Shown here piece by piece: positions 1 through 6,651 of a stretch of DNA of 8,694 nucleotides (positions are counted from its first letter, which is position 1; each line of letters starts with the position of its first letter). The notes below the pieces were generated by a model. It did not search any database and was not told the DNA's origin. It worked only from the letters and a program-made list of their open reading frames with translations. The DNA comes from Methylococcaceae bacterium (GTDB lineage: Bacteria > Pseudomonadota > Gammaproteobacteria > Methylococcales > Methylomonadaceae): contig WTBX01000213.1 of the NCBI GenBank assembly GCA_013138855.1, forward strand, positions 1 through 8,694. The letters run 5' to 3'. The position numbers and the translations under genes are program-made.

Positions 1-446
1 CTTGCTTGTTTAGTTTGTTTTAAATGCCAGCGTGTTCGTTGATCTAACGAGGCTTGACTTAATTCTAATGCATCTTCCATTGCTTTATCTATTTCGACAT
101 TAAACCAACTATTTATGCCTTGTTGTAAAAACTGCAATGAGAAATAAAAGACGATAGCCGCAGGTGATAAGGCGAGTAAGACGAATAGCGAAACCATGCG
201 GGTGGTTAAGCGTGATCCCGCTTCTTTTTTCTTTAATTGCTTTGCTAAAGAATAAACATTGACACCAACTAAGCCTAATAATATAGCGGTTCCAATGGTA
301 TTGACTAGCAATAATAAGGTATAGATTTCGCTCAGTTGTGAGGATTCCTGTGTCGCGGAACTCATTAATTGTAATGACAATAAAATGAGTCCGAACAGGG
401 TTAGGATGAAGAGACTAACAGGGAGTTTCAAGGCTGTAAACTCCAT
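1..446 (-). CDS. ntrY: NtrY-type sensor histidine kinase, N-terminal part (runs off left edge)
   Basis: This is the 5' end of a two-component sensor kinase gene; 148 codons are visible and the HAMP, PAS and kinase domains would lie beyond position 1. The visible protein starts MEFTALKLPVSLFILTLFG and has hydrophobic segments at about residues 7-28, 43-66 and 83-108. The cytoplasmic stretch KQLKKKEAGSRLTTRMVSLF, followed by LALSPAAIVFYFSLQFLQQG, is characteristic of NtrY: a membrane-spanning helix precedes a periplasmic segment beginning SWFNVEIDKAMEDALE. In the family, NtrY phosphorylates NtrX and controls nitrogen or redox-responsive sigma-54 genes; ntrX is expected next downstream but is not in the window. 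The ATG at 446 overlaps the end of the DUF4390 gene by 19 bases with no strong Shine-Dalgarno, which suggests translational coupling. The family call is from motif recognition, and the in vivo signal cannot be read from this fragment. Confidence 0.85.
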   Translation of the reverse strand, partial: MEFTALKLPVSLFILTLFGLILLSLQLMSSATQESSQLSEIYTLLLLVNTIGTAILLGLVGVNVYSLAKQLKKKEAGSRLTTRMVSLFVLLALSPAAIVFYFSLQFLQQGINSWFNVEIDKAMEDALELSQASLDQRTRWHLKQTKQA

Positions 447-1012
447 AAATACCAATCGCTAGATAAATCCCAGTCGGTATAAAGGTAGGCGACAGGTCTT
501 AGCGGTAGTGGTAAGGCTTCACGGTCGAATTGTAATTTTATCGCCACGGTATAAGCAGTATCTTTTTTGATTGCGTTTGTTTTGATAACTTTTATATCGC
601 GTATTCGTGACATGCTATCTAAAGCGGCGGCAAGTGATGTAAAACGGCGACTTTTAGCTGTGCTTTGATTAGTTACACTGTAGCTATTTAATAAAGCATG
701 ATAGCGGATTTCATAACTATGTTCGCTATTAATTAGGGTTTTATCCCATAAGGTTTGTGTTTGTTTTAATTCAATTTTTAAACGCCATAACAAGCCAATA
801 CTACTTTGGATGGCTTCGGTTGCGATGGGACTTAATTTATAATCAACCGTGGCTTTGAGTTCGTACCAGTCTTTATATTTTTCTAGGCTGGCTGATTTTA
901 TTTGGGCGGAAAATTCGTTTGCTATTAAAGGCTGTGAAAATAAAGCAATTAACACGCTGATAACATAGACCTTGAAGGTTTTTAAAACCTTCAAGGTCTT
1001 TCTGGTTTTCAC
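428..1012 (-). CDS. DUF4390 family secreted protein
   Basis: This is a protein of about 194 residues of the DUF4390 family, which commonly sits between rsmB and ntrY; its biochemical role is not established. From the GTG at 1012 the protein has a basic N-terminus, a hydrophobic run (VISVLIALFSQPLIA) and a probable signal-peptidase site before NEFSAQ, so export to the periplasm is likely. The mature part has the mixed beta pattern of the family, with the stretches ELKATVDYKLSP, SYEIRYHALLNSYSV and the C-terminal RPVAYLYTDWDLSSDWYLWSL. The start is uncertain. The frame stays open to ATGs at 1138 and 1150, but these would overlap rsmB and translate a palindromic repeat into about 40 unlikely residues, so the GTG is preferred although it lacks a good Shine-Dalgarno. 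The stop lies inside ntrY. Its position between a sensor kinase and rRNA/tRNA modification genes suggests a possible envelope role linked to NtrY, which is inference only. Confidence 0.75.
   Translation of the reverse strand: MKTRKTLKVLKTFKVYVISVLIALFSQPLIANEFSAQIKSASLEKYKDWYELKATVDYKLSPIATEAIQSSIGLLWRLKIELKQTQTLWDKTLINSEHSYEIRYHALLNSYSVTNQSTAKSRRFTSLAAALDSMSRIRDIKVIKTNAIKKDTAYTVAIKLQFDREALPLPLRPVAYLYTDWDLSSDWYLWSLQP
967..999. repeat. Perfect 33-base palindrome inside the DUF4390 signal-peptide region
   Basis: Two exact 16-base arms, agaccttgaaggtttt (967-982) and its reverse complement (984-999), flank a single central base at 983. It lies wholly within the DUF4390 reading frame. Read on the minus strand, it encodes the residues TLKVLKTFKV, the basic n-region just before the hydrophobic core of the signal peptide. 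Such a long perfect palindrome is not expected from coding constraint and looks like an inserted short interspersed element. Its copy number elsewhere in the genome is unknown. Confidence 0.85.
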
Positions 1013-1031
1013 GTGTTGCGTGGGAAACGAG

Positions 1032-1112
1032 GGAGGCGCGACTTTAGTCGCGCACGAGACCTGAAAACTATTACGATTATTAAAACTCGTGCGCGACTGA
1101 AGTCGCGTCTCC
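1032..1112. repeat. REP/MITE-like compound inverted repeat, copy 1 (rsmB-DUF4390 gap)
   Basis: Arms of 27 bases (1032-1058 and 1086-1112) are inverted copies with two or three mismatches and flank a 27-base AT-rich centre. Each arm is itself a small palindrome (GCGCGACTttAGTCGCGC on the left, CGCGACTgaAGTCGCG on the right). The element can therefore fold as one long stem or as two short hairpins. The same arms recur at 8027-8112 with a different centre, so this is a dispersed element and not a local accident. It starts 3 bases after the rsmB stop and fills most of the gap to the DUF4390 start. In RNA it could act as an mRNA stabiliser or attenuator within the operon. No transposase is encoded, so any mobilising enzyme would act in trans. 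Confidence 0.85.
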
Positions 1113-1115
1113 GAG

Positions 1116-2405
1116 TTAGCGTTTACCCAAACGCGCATAATAAAAACCATCCATTGCTTTATCGCCTGTTAATATTTGTCGTCCTACTGCTCGCTGCTGT
1201 CCCCAATCAGCTTCGATAGGCATTTCAAAGCTATCAGTATGATTGACTAAAAACTTTTCAATTTGTAGCTCATTTTCCTGTTTTAAAACCGAACAAGTCG
1301 CATACAATAAAATACCGCCTGAGGTTAGTAAGTTCCAAGCTGCTTCAAGAATTTCAGCTTGTAATTTAGCTAATTCGTCAATATCACTGTCACGACGTAA
1401 TACTTTAATATCAGGATGCCTACGAATAACGCCTAATGCTGAACAGGGTGCATCTAATAAAATACGCTCAAATAACTGACCATCCCACCACTCATCAGGT
1501 TTAGCCGCATCACCTTCAACCACTGTAGCCTTTAATTTTAAGCGTTGTAAATTATCGGTAACACGTTGCAGACGTGTTGCTTCAATATCCATCGCAGTCA
1601 TTTCTAAAGAAGAACAGCTTTCCAACATCGCAGCGGTTTTTCCACCTGGTGCAGCACACATATCTAAAACACGTTGACCTTGTTCTAATTGTAATAACGG
1701 TGCTGCAAATTGCGCGGCAGTATCTTGTACAGAAACAAAACCATCATCAAAACGTGGCAACAATTCAACTGGCACAGCTTGCGTTAATTTAATCGCAGTT
1801 TGACTAAACTCTACGATTTCAGCCTCTATATTATTTTCAGCTAAGAGTTTGAAATAATCGGCTTGATTCGTCTGCGCTAAATTAACTCGCAATACCATAG
1901 GCGGTTGTTGATTATTTTGTTGTAGAAGGTTTGCCGCTTGCTCGCCCCAATCTTTATTAATCTTTTTAACTAACCATTCAGGATGCGAACTACTGGCAAT
2001 CACATCTGCATCAGCTTTAGCTTCCAAGCCTTCTTGCTCGCGTAAATATTCACGTAACACCCCATTAATAACCCCTTTCGCCCAAGATTTTTTCCCAATC
2101 GCAGCAACGGTTTCAGAAACAGCCGCATGAGTCTTAATGCGCATCGTTCGCAATTGATACAAGCCCATCAACATCAACACTTTTATATCAGTATCTTTAT
2201 TGCGTAACGGTTTTTTCATCAACAACGATAATAAAAAATCGAGTCGATGATAATCACGCAAAACGCCATAACAGAGAGCTTGCACAAAGGCGCGTTCTTT
2301 AGGGTCGTCTAAACTTTCCAGTTTTGAATCTAAAGCAGCGGTCAATGATTGTCCCTCTTTAAGCACACGGCATAAAATTTGGGTGCTTAGTACGCGAAGA
2401 TTCAT
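1116..2405 (-). CDS. rsmB: 16S rRNA (cytosine-967-C5)-methyltransferase RsmB
   Basis: RsmB transfers a methyl group from S-adenosylmethionine to C5 of cytosine 967 of 16S rRNA. The 429-residue length matches the family. Residues 1-130 form the NusB-like RNA-binding domain (LCYGVLRDYHRLDFLL, then GVINGVLREYLRE). The catalytic part carries the SAM loop VLDMCAAPGGKT at 246-257, an acidic ribose-binding residue in AMDIE near 273, and DAPCSALGVIRRHPDIK with Cys321. A second cysteine, Cys371, lies in YATCSVLKQENE and is the expected nucleophile of RsmB-type enzymes; Cys321 helps release the product. The C-terminus GDKAMDGFYYARLGKR is intact. The ATG overlaps the fmt stop by one base (TAATG), a sign of coupled translation. 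Nothing is missing; identification is very secure. Confidence 0.97.
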   Translation of the reverse strand: MNLRVLSTQILCRVLKEGQSLTAALDSKLESLDDPKERAFVQALCYGVLRDYHRLDFLLSLLMKKPLRNKDTDIKVLMLMGLYQLRTMRIKTHAAVSETVAAIGKKSWAKGVINGVLREYLREQEGLEAKADADVIASSSHPEWLVKKINKDWGEQAANLLQQNNQQPPMVLRVNLAQTNQADYFKLLAENNIEAEIVEFSQTAIKLTQAVPVELLPRFDDGFVSVQDTAAQFAAPLLQLEQGQRVLDMCAAPGGKTAAMLESCSSLEMTAMDIEATRLQRVTDNLQRLKLKATVVEGDAAKPDEWWDGQLFERILLDAPCSALGVIRRHPDIKVLRRDSDIDELAKLQAEILEAAWNLLTSGGILLYATCSVLKQENELQIEKFLVNHTDSFEMPIEADWGQQRAVGRQILTGDKAMDGFYYARLGKR

Positions 2406-3337
2406 TAAGCTAACCTCATTGCATCAACGGAATGAGAATTAAGAAACGCCTTGATTTCTACACGTTTAGCACTCGGTAATTGAACTTCTAACAAACTTAA
2501 TATTCCGTCACTTGTTCCCACTAACATTTTTTTACCATCACTATAAACGAGTCCCGCTTCAAGATTTTGGGGAGCATCATCAGCTTGATAAATTTCCGCT
2601 CGCCAAATACGCAAGTTTTTACCTTGAAATAGCGTTTGTGCGACTGGCCAACTGTTCAAGCCTCTAATTTTGCGATCTAACTCTACAGCCGATTGATTCC
2701 AATCTAATGAAGATTCAGCTTTTTTCAGCTTTTCAGCATAGGTCACTAAAGCCTCATCTTGAGGTTCTGCAACTAAACTACCGTCTTCAATTTGCTTCAA
2801 TACTTTCGCTAATCCCACCGCACCCATATCAGCCAATTTATCGTGCAAATCGCTAGAAGTATCATGCTCACCAATGGGGCAATATTCTTTATGTAACATA
2901 TCACCTGCATCGAGTTTTTTAACCACTTGCATAATGGTCACGCCAGTTTCTTCATCACCTGCGATGACTGCTCGATGAATCGGTGCAGCTCCACGCCAAC
3001 GCGGTAATATTGAACCATGTATATTAATACAGCCTTGTTTAGGTGCATCTAAAACTGCTTGCGGCAAAATCAAACCATAGGCAACCACGATCATTAAATC
3101 AGCCTCAAGATTTTGCAATTGCTCTAAATCCTCAGGCTGTTTAAAATTTTCAGGCTGATAAACAGCAATTCCAGCCGCTTGTGCTAAGACCTTAACAGGT
3201 GATGGCGTTAATTTGCGCCCACGTCCTGCGGGGCGGTCTGGCTGAGTGTAAACCGCACAAACCTCATGCTCAGAATCAAGCAGCATTTGTAAGGCGGGAA
3301 CGGCAAAATCAGGTGTTCCTGAAAAAATAATTTTCAT
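2405..3337 (-). CDS. fmt: Methionyl-tRNA formyltransferase
   Basis: Fmt formylates the amino group of initiator Met-tRNA using 10-formyltetrahydrofolate, in the cytoplasm. The protein is 310 residues, the normal size. The N-terminal Rossmann-type domain begins MKIIFSGTPDFAVPAL. It has the tRNA-interacting loop QPDRPAGRGRKLTPSPVK at 32-49, and the hallmark sequence NIHGSILPRWRGAAPIHRA with catalytic Asn105 and His107. Asp143 follows in VVKKLDAGDML. The C-terminal OB-like tRNA-binding domain runs from about residue 205 (KIRGLNSWPVAQTLFQGKNLRI) to the end. In many bacteria def (peptide deformylase) lies just upstream; here an Rpn-like gene occupies that place. The ATG at 3337 has only a weak purine-rich stretch upstream. 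A TTGACT hexamer about 35 bases upstream is a possible -35 element, but no good -10 goes with it. Confidence 0.97.
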   Translation of the reverse strand: MKIIFSGTPDFAVPALQMLLDSEHEVCAVYTQPDRPAGRGRKLTPSPVKVLAQAAGIAVYQPENFKQPEDLEQLQNLEADLMIVVAYGLILPQAVLDAPKQGCINIHGSILPRWRGAAPIHRAVIAGDEETGVTIMQVVKKLDAGDMLHKEYCPIGEHDTSSDLHDKLADMGAVGLAKVLKQIEDGSLVAEPQDEALVTYAEKLKKAESSLDWNQSAVELDRKIRGLNSWPVAQTLFQGKNLRIWRAEIYQADDAPQNLEAGLVYSDGKKMLVGTSDGILSLLEVQLPSAKRVEIKAFLNSHSVDAMRLA

Positions 3338-3391
3338 GTTTTTAATATCTTTCTAATGTAAGTGCTAAGTCAAAAGTGTTTGAATATTTTA

Positions 3392-3415
3392 GAGAACAAA
3401 ACATGTTTTGTACTC
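3392..3415. repeat. Short palindrome upstream of fmt
   Basis: The 16 bases acaaaacatgttttgt (3396-3411) are perfectly self-complementary. Pairing continues outward, after one mismatch, through 3392-3394 and 3413-3415. The site lies in the 140-base gap between the Rpn-like gene and fmt, about 58 bases before the fmt ATG. It could be a repressor operator, the remnant of an interspersed repeat or a weak hairpin. No T-tract follows it on the minus strand, so it is not a standard terminator. The rest of the gap shows nothing else I can support. Confidence 0.55.
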
Positions 3416-3477
3416 CAGCTTTCAGCCTAAATTTTGAATTTTTAAAATATACAACGGTAAGAATGTTGCGAATAATC

Positions 3478-4338
3478 TTAGTGTTCATTATTCAAACGCT
3501 GTTGTAATTCAGCAATAAGTTTATCTTTTTCTGCTATTTCTTGCTTTGAGGTGATAAGCTCTTGTTTTGTTTCTTCTATTACACGTTCCATATCTTGCAA
3601 ATCAGCCAATATTTCATCCTCTGTATCCATATTTCTTCTAATATCAGGTTCTGCTATTGCTTGTTGCAATCTACGAATGAGGCTACGATATTTATCGGGA
3701 TAATCGTTTTCATTAATATCCAAAATATGCTCATCAGATTCAAGGTGCTTATGTTGGTCAAAAATCGCTAATAACTGTTCAATCTCACTCTTATGCGTGT
3801 CTCGTAATTGAGAAATTTGAATCACATAGCTATCGTGGGTAAGGCTTTCAATAAACTCTTCTTTTAAATCAATTTCCTGACGACCAACCACATCATAATA
3901 ATGACGATTAACCTTAATCACAGGCACTTTGATATGCTCTAATGGATAACCGAGAAAATAAATACTAACGATGGGTAAAGGTTTATATTGAGGTTTAGTC
4001 GGCTTTTTTCCTTCTTTAATGACTTCGTAGCAATTACTTTTTTTGCTGTATTGCTCACCTAAATAACGTCTAAAACGCATAATATCAGACGGTAATTTAG
4101 CCTTTTGAATTTCGATTAAAACCTGCTTATATCCCTGTGGTGTTTTTATTTTGGCGCAAAAATCCAGACGATAAACCGTCAACGAACGTTGCTCTAGTTG
4201 CTGGATATTTTCCTGTGGCAAAAATTCTAATGAAACAATAGGTTCTTCTATGATGGTTGATAACAATAATATTGCACTAGGCGTATCTTCCATCAAAAAT
4301 TTAAAAACTGTGTCATAAATGGGATTGGCAATGTGCAT
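3478..4338 (-). CDS. Rpn/PDDEXK_2-like PD-(D/E)XK nuclease-fold protein with coiled-coil tail
   Basis: This 286-residue protein resembles the Rpn/PDDEXK_2 group, often labelled 'putative transposase'. The start MHIANPIYDTVFKFLMED is the typical N-terminal motif. The nuclease core contains YRLDFCAKIKTPQGYKQVLI followed by EIQKAK. Asp59 and Glu76-x-Gln78-Lys79 would be the metal-binding and catalytic positions of the D...ExQ variant. Both the acidic pair and the lysine are present, so the protein may be active. RFRRYLGEQYSKK and the PIVSIYFLGYPL strand match the later part of the domain. Residues about 240-284 (DLQDMERVIEETKQELITSK and following) are rich in E, K, L and Q with a heptad-like pattern and look like a coiled coil for self-assembly. 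Relatives include the E. coli Rpn proteins, which cleave DNA and promote RecA-independent recombination; whether this one does so is unknown. An AAGG lies 8 bases before the ATG. It separates fmt from the ATP-grasp gene and is probably a mobile or amplified accessory gene. Confidence 0.8.
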   Translation of the reverse strand: MHIANPIYDTVFKFLMEDTPSAILLLSTIIEEPIVSLEFLPQENIQQLEQRSLTVYRLDFCAKIKTPQGYKQVLIEIQKAKLPSDIMRFRRYLGEQYSKKSNCYEVIKEGKKPTKPQYKPLPIVSIYFLGYPLEHIKVPVIKVNRHYYDVVGRQEIDLKEEFIESLTHDSYVIQISQLRDTHKSEIEQLLAIFDQHKHLESDEHILDINENDYPDKYRSLIRRLQQAIAEPDIRRNMDTEDEILADLQDMERVIEETKQELITSKQEIAEKDKLIAELQQRLNNEH

Positions 4339-4376
4339 GAGTAACCTTTTAATTGAATAGTTTTGATAATATCACA

Positions 4377-4400
4377 ACAAAGCAAACTCAATCGCTTTGT
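4377..4400 (-). terminator. Weak hairpin after the ATP-grasp gene
   Basis: Seven-base arms ACAAAGC (4377-4383) and GCTTTGT (4394-4400) flank a 10-base loop, directly downstream of the minus-strand ATP-grasp stop. The stem is short and is not followed by a clear T-run in the minus direction. In the plus direction it is followed by GCTTTTATTTT, which looks more like a terminator although no plus-strand gene ends here. Low-confidence call. Confidence 0.3.
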
Positions 4401-4409
4401 GCTTTTATT

Positions 4410-5402
4410 TTAATAGAGAGATTTTTCCAACATATCAGCCAAAATGGATTTAACTAATGGCTCATGTCCAAGCTTTATCATCGTACCTAATGCGGGATTA
4501 CTGTTAAGCTCAATAATGGTAAAGTCTTCTGGCGCATCATCAAGATTATTTTCAGTAAAAAAATCAATACCACACACACGAAGCCCCGCCGATTTAGCCA
4601 CATCCGCCGCCCATTGTTCACAAGCTGGTGAAACATTTAGCCTTAAATCATCAACAAAACCGCCACTATTCGGATTCGCATTAGGCGATATTTCAAACAG
4701 ATAATTATTTTCTAATATCGAAGATTTATTAAGCGTGTGTTTTTTTAAATTTTCATCAATAAAGGTTTCATTGAGTTTATAGTCACTATGAATAGTCGGT
4801 GTTTGACTTATAAATTGTTTTATTAATTCTGCAATCGTTTTAACACCATCACCCTTAATCACCGCCTGAGCCTTGCAATAAGCGAAACGTACCTTACCAT
4901 CCATCACAAAAATACGATGCTCTTTTTGAAAAACGGGCTGCTGAATTATCATTGCAAAATATTTTTCTGAGGCTTTTTGACAATGAAATAATAATTCTTC
5001 TTCTGTGTGAATTAAGTTAGCAAAATTTCCAAACGTCCCATTTAAAGGTTTAGCAAACACAGGGTAGCCAAGTTGTTTAGCATAACGTAGTGCGTCAGAT
5101 AATTCTTTGCCATCATTACGCGATTCTCGCCACTTATGAGTAATAAAAAAATAATCGCCTTGGGGGATTTTAAAGCCTGCTTTTTCTAATAAGGTATAAG
5201 TAAAGGCTTTATCTCTAACTAGCGTTGATGAGGTTGCATTATTTAAAGGGTATTGCGAAAAATTAAAAAAAGCTGCTTTGTCATTAATACTGACTTTTGC
5301 GAGGAGTTGAGTAAAGTTATCGACATATTCAAAGTGATACGCTTTTTCCTCGCAAATTTGTTTGATAATCTCTAAGCGTTCTGAGGGCTGTGCCACTGAC
5401 AT
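4410..5402 (-). CDS. ATP-grasp ligase of unknown substrate
   Basis: This 330-residue protein has an ATP-grasp fold, the family that joins a carboxylate to an amine or thiol through an acyl-phosphate. A short N-terminal region precedes the core, which begins at about residue 60 (STLVRDKAFTYTLLEKAGFK and IPQGDYF). Lys118 in GYPVFAKPLNGTFGNF and the KEHRIFVMDGKVRFA strand (161-175) are the nucleotide-binding elements. VIKGDGVKTIAELI resembles the corresponding part of cyanophycin synthetases and GshF-type glutathione ligases. Metal ligands are expected at Asp280 (CGIDFF), Glu298 and Asn300 (TIIELNSNPALGTMIKLGHE). NPNSGGFVDDLRLNVSPACE may contact the substrate. It lacks the Mur-ligase half of cyanophycin synthetase and the GshA half of GshF, so it is a stand-alone enzyme. 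No amino-acid or peptide partner gene adjoins it, so the product cannot be named. An AAGG lies about 9 bases before the ATG. The 164-base gap upstream suggests its own promoter. Confidence 0.75.
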   Translation of the reverse strand: MSVAQPSERLEIIKQICEEKAYHFEYVDNFTQLLAKVSINDKAAFFNFSQYPLNNATSSTLVRDKAFTYTLLEKAGFKIPQGDYFFITHKWRESRNDGKELSDALRYAKQLGYPVFAKPLNGTFGNFANLIHTEEELLFHCQKASEKYFAMIIQQPVFQKEHRIFVMDGKVRFAYCKAQAVIKGDGVKTIAELIKQFISQTPTIHSDYKLNETFIDENLKKHTLNKSSILENNYLFEISPNANPNSGGFVDDLRLNVSPACEQWAADVAKSAGLRVCGIDFFTENNLDDAPEDFTIIELNSNPALGTMIKLGHEPLVKSILADMLEKSLY

Positions 5403-5566
5403 TTTAAAACCTTATAATTATTACGTTCCTTTTAGATAATAAACGCTTTATTGTTCTCATGTAGAAAGTTACTATTATTGAGTCGAACAAAGTTTAGGAC
5501 TGGCATCTACCTGAGTTGTTACGATTATTTTACGGTAAAAGCAAACCCCCTCAAACAGAAACACGA

Positions 5567-6172
5567 TCAATCATCACTTTTAATTTCAAAAACACCGCCA
5601 TAGCGATAAGTTTCACCGCACAAAGGATGACGAATCACAAACTCTAGTCGAAAATTATTATCACTCAAGGCGTGTTCTCTAATCGTTGCATGACCTAAAA
5701 CCAGCCAATCGGGAATAGGAATACAAAAGCCCATCAGCTTTAATAAATGCCCATTACTTTGATAAAGTAAATCACCGTTATCTTCCGAAACTTTCAAACG
5801 TAAACCAAAGCCTAAATTTATCAGCTCCACTAATTCATTTTCAGCTCTATAAGCCATTTTTGACGCGAAAATAGTCTGCTGTCCATCTGCCGTCTGCATG
5901 GTTCTACGCCAATGTAAAAAAGCATTATCAGGCTCACCCCATTTTTCTACTTGTGTACTGACTTGCTGCCCTTTTATATCAATTAGTCCTCCGAATAAAC
6001 GAATGATTTTAATCAAAGGCGTGATGAACAGCGGGTAATCAATTTCCATCGTTCCTGTGAGGACACAGCGATTAGTTTTAGCATTAGGTACATCATAATG
6101 CTGACGAAGCACAGGTGATAATTTATCCCAATCTGTGCCTAATACTTGTTTTAGTAACGGTTCTTTGTTCAT
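5567..6172 (-). CDS. DUF4166 domain protein
   Basis: This 201-residue soluble protein has no signal peptide or membrane segment and resembles DUF4166, a domain of unknown function. The N-terminus LLKQVLGTDWDKLSPVLRQH is the usual opening of that domain. Later elements include EIDYPLFITPLIKIIRLFGG, the HWRRT segment, GFGLRLKV, FCIPIPDWLVLGHATI and a final RHPLCGETYRYGGVFEI. It is the last gene of the SDR-DUF2269-DUF4166 unit and starts 9 bases after the DUF2269 stop with an AGGAG Shine-Dalgarno, so co-expression is very likely. DUF4166 is also found fused to SDR or saccharopine-dehydrogenase-like domains in other proteins, which supports a shared pathway with the reductase here. The pathway itself is unknown. 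No clear terminator follows in the gap 5403-5566. Confidence 0.8.
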   Translation of the reverse strand: MNKEPLLKQVLGTDWDKLSPVLRQHYDVPNAKTNRCVLTGTMEIDYPLFITPLIKIIRLFGGLIDIKGQQVSTQVEKWGEPDNAFLHWRRTMQTADGQQTIFASKMAYRAENELVELINLGFGLRLKVSEDNGDLLYQSNGHLLKLMGFCIPIPDWLVLGHATIREHALSDNNFRLEFVIRHPLCGETYRYGGVFEIKSDD

Positions 6173-6181
6173 GACTGACTC

Positions 6182-6649
6182 CTAATGACCGTGATGAAAG
6201 ACCATAAGCATGGTGATAATCACCATTGAGAAAAAAGCTGGAACACCCAGCCACATCCAAAGGCGGGAATAAATATGATATTGCAGCGGTAATTCTTTGT
6301 TTTCAGCAACCGCAAGTACCGCAATATCACGCATCCGTATCTGTAAAAGCACCACAGGCAGCCAGCATAGTCCTGTTAAGGCATATAAAATATAAGTATA
6401 AACTAGCCAGCTTTCAGTGAACGATATATCAAGTTCATAGACCATTAACACCCCCGTAAGCGGTTGAATAATGACCGTAGGCGTTGTGAACCACCAATCT
6501 GCCAACACCACATGTTGACTGGTGACTGCAATGGCAGCAATATTCTGGCTACGGTCTGCCATTATTTTATAAAACACCGTTCCCATTCCTAAGCCGAATA
6601 AAATAATAATGCTGAGGATATGTAATAATTTTAAAGTTAAAAAAAACAT
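6182..6649 (-). CDS. DUF2269 family integral membrane protein
   Basis: This 155-residue inner-membrane protein resembles the DUF2269 family, whose function is unknown. Four hydrophobic segments are visible: about 4-26 (LTLKLLHILSIIILFGLGMG), 54-71, 82-104 and 130-151. Conserved-looking features are the early KLLHILS, the loop VLADWWFTTPTVIIQPLTG, and the histidine-rich C-terminus FHHGH. The histidines and the aromatic TPT loop might bind a cofactor or metal, but that is speculation. Its start lies only 2 bases after the SDR stop, and the DUF4166 gene follows within 9 bases, so it is the middle gene of an operon. It probably forms a membrane complex with the DoxX-like half of the SDR protein, an inference from gene order. 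Confidence 0.8.
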   Translation of the reverse strand: MFFLTLKLLHILSIIILFGLGMGTVFYKIMADRSQNIAAIAVTSQHVVLADWWFTTPTVIIQPLTGVLMVYELDISFTESWLVYTYILYALTGLCWLPVVLLQIRMRDIAVLAVAENKELPLQYHIYSRLWMWLGVPAFFSMVIITMLMVFHHGH

Positions 6650-6651
6650 GA

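Noticed and set aside
967..999. Rho-independent terminator between rsmB and the DUF4390 gene
   Set aside because: The palindrome lies inside the coding frame, is not followed by a T-run, and a terminator there would cut off DUF4390 and ntrY.
1013..1219. Plus-strand reading frame rich in Arg/Lys
   Set aside because: It is made of the inverted repeat and the antisense of the rsmB end, has no ribosome site and resembles no family.
1243..1792. Two plus-strand frames of 72-78 codons
   Set aside because: They lie antisense within rsmB, whose frame carries all the conserved motifs.
3478..4338. Active DNA transposase with terminal repeats
   Set aside because: No matching inverted repeats or target duplication flank the gene; the 'transposase' label of this family is historical.
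4444..4704. Plus-strand frame of 86 codons
   Set aside because: Antisense to the conserved metal-binding end of the ATP-grasp gene; no sign of its own selection or ribosome site.
4410..5402. Assignment as glutathione synthetase, RimK or cyanophycin synthetase
   Set aside because: Shared motifs indicate the fold only. The length and missing partner domains do not fit GshF or CphA, and no context gene supports GshB or RimK.
5528..5540. Small palindrome ttttacggtaaaa after the DUF4390-independent DUF4166 gene
   Set aside because: Only six-base AT-rich arms; too short to separate from chance and not a convincing terminator for the operon.
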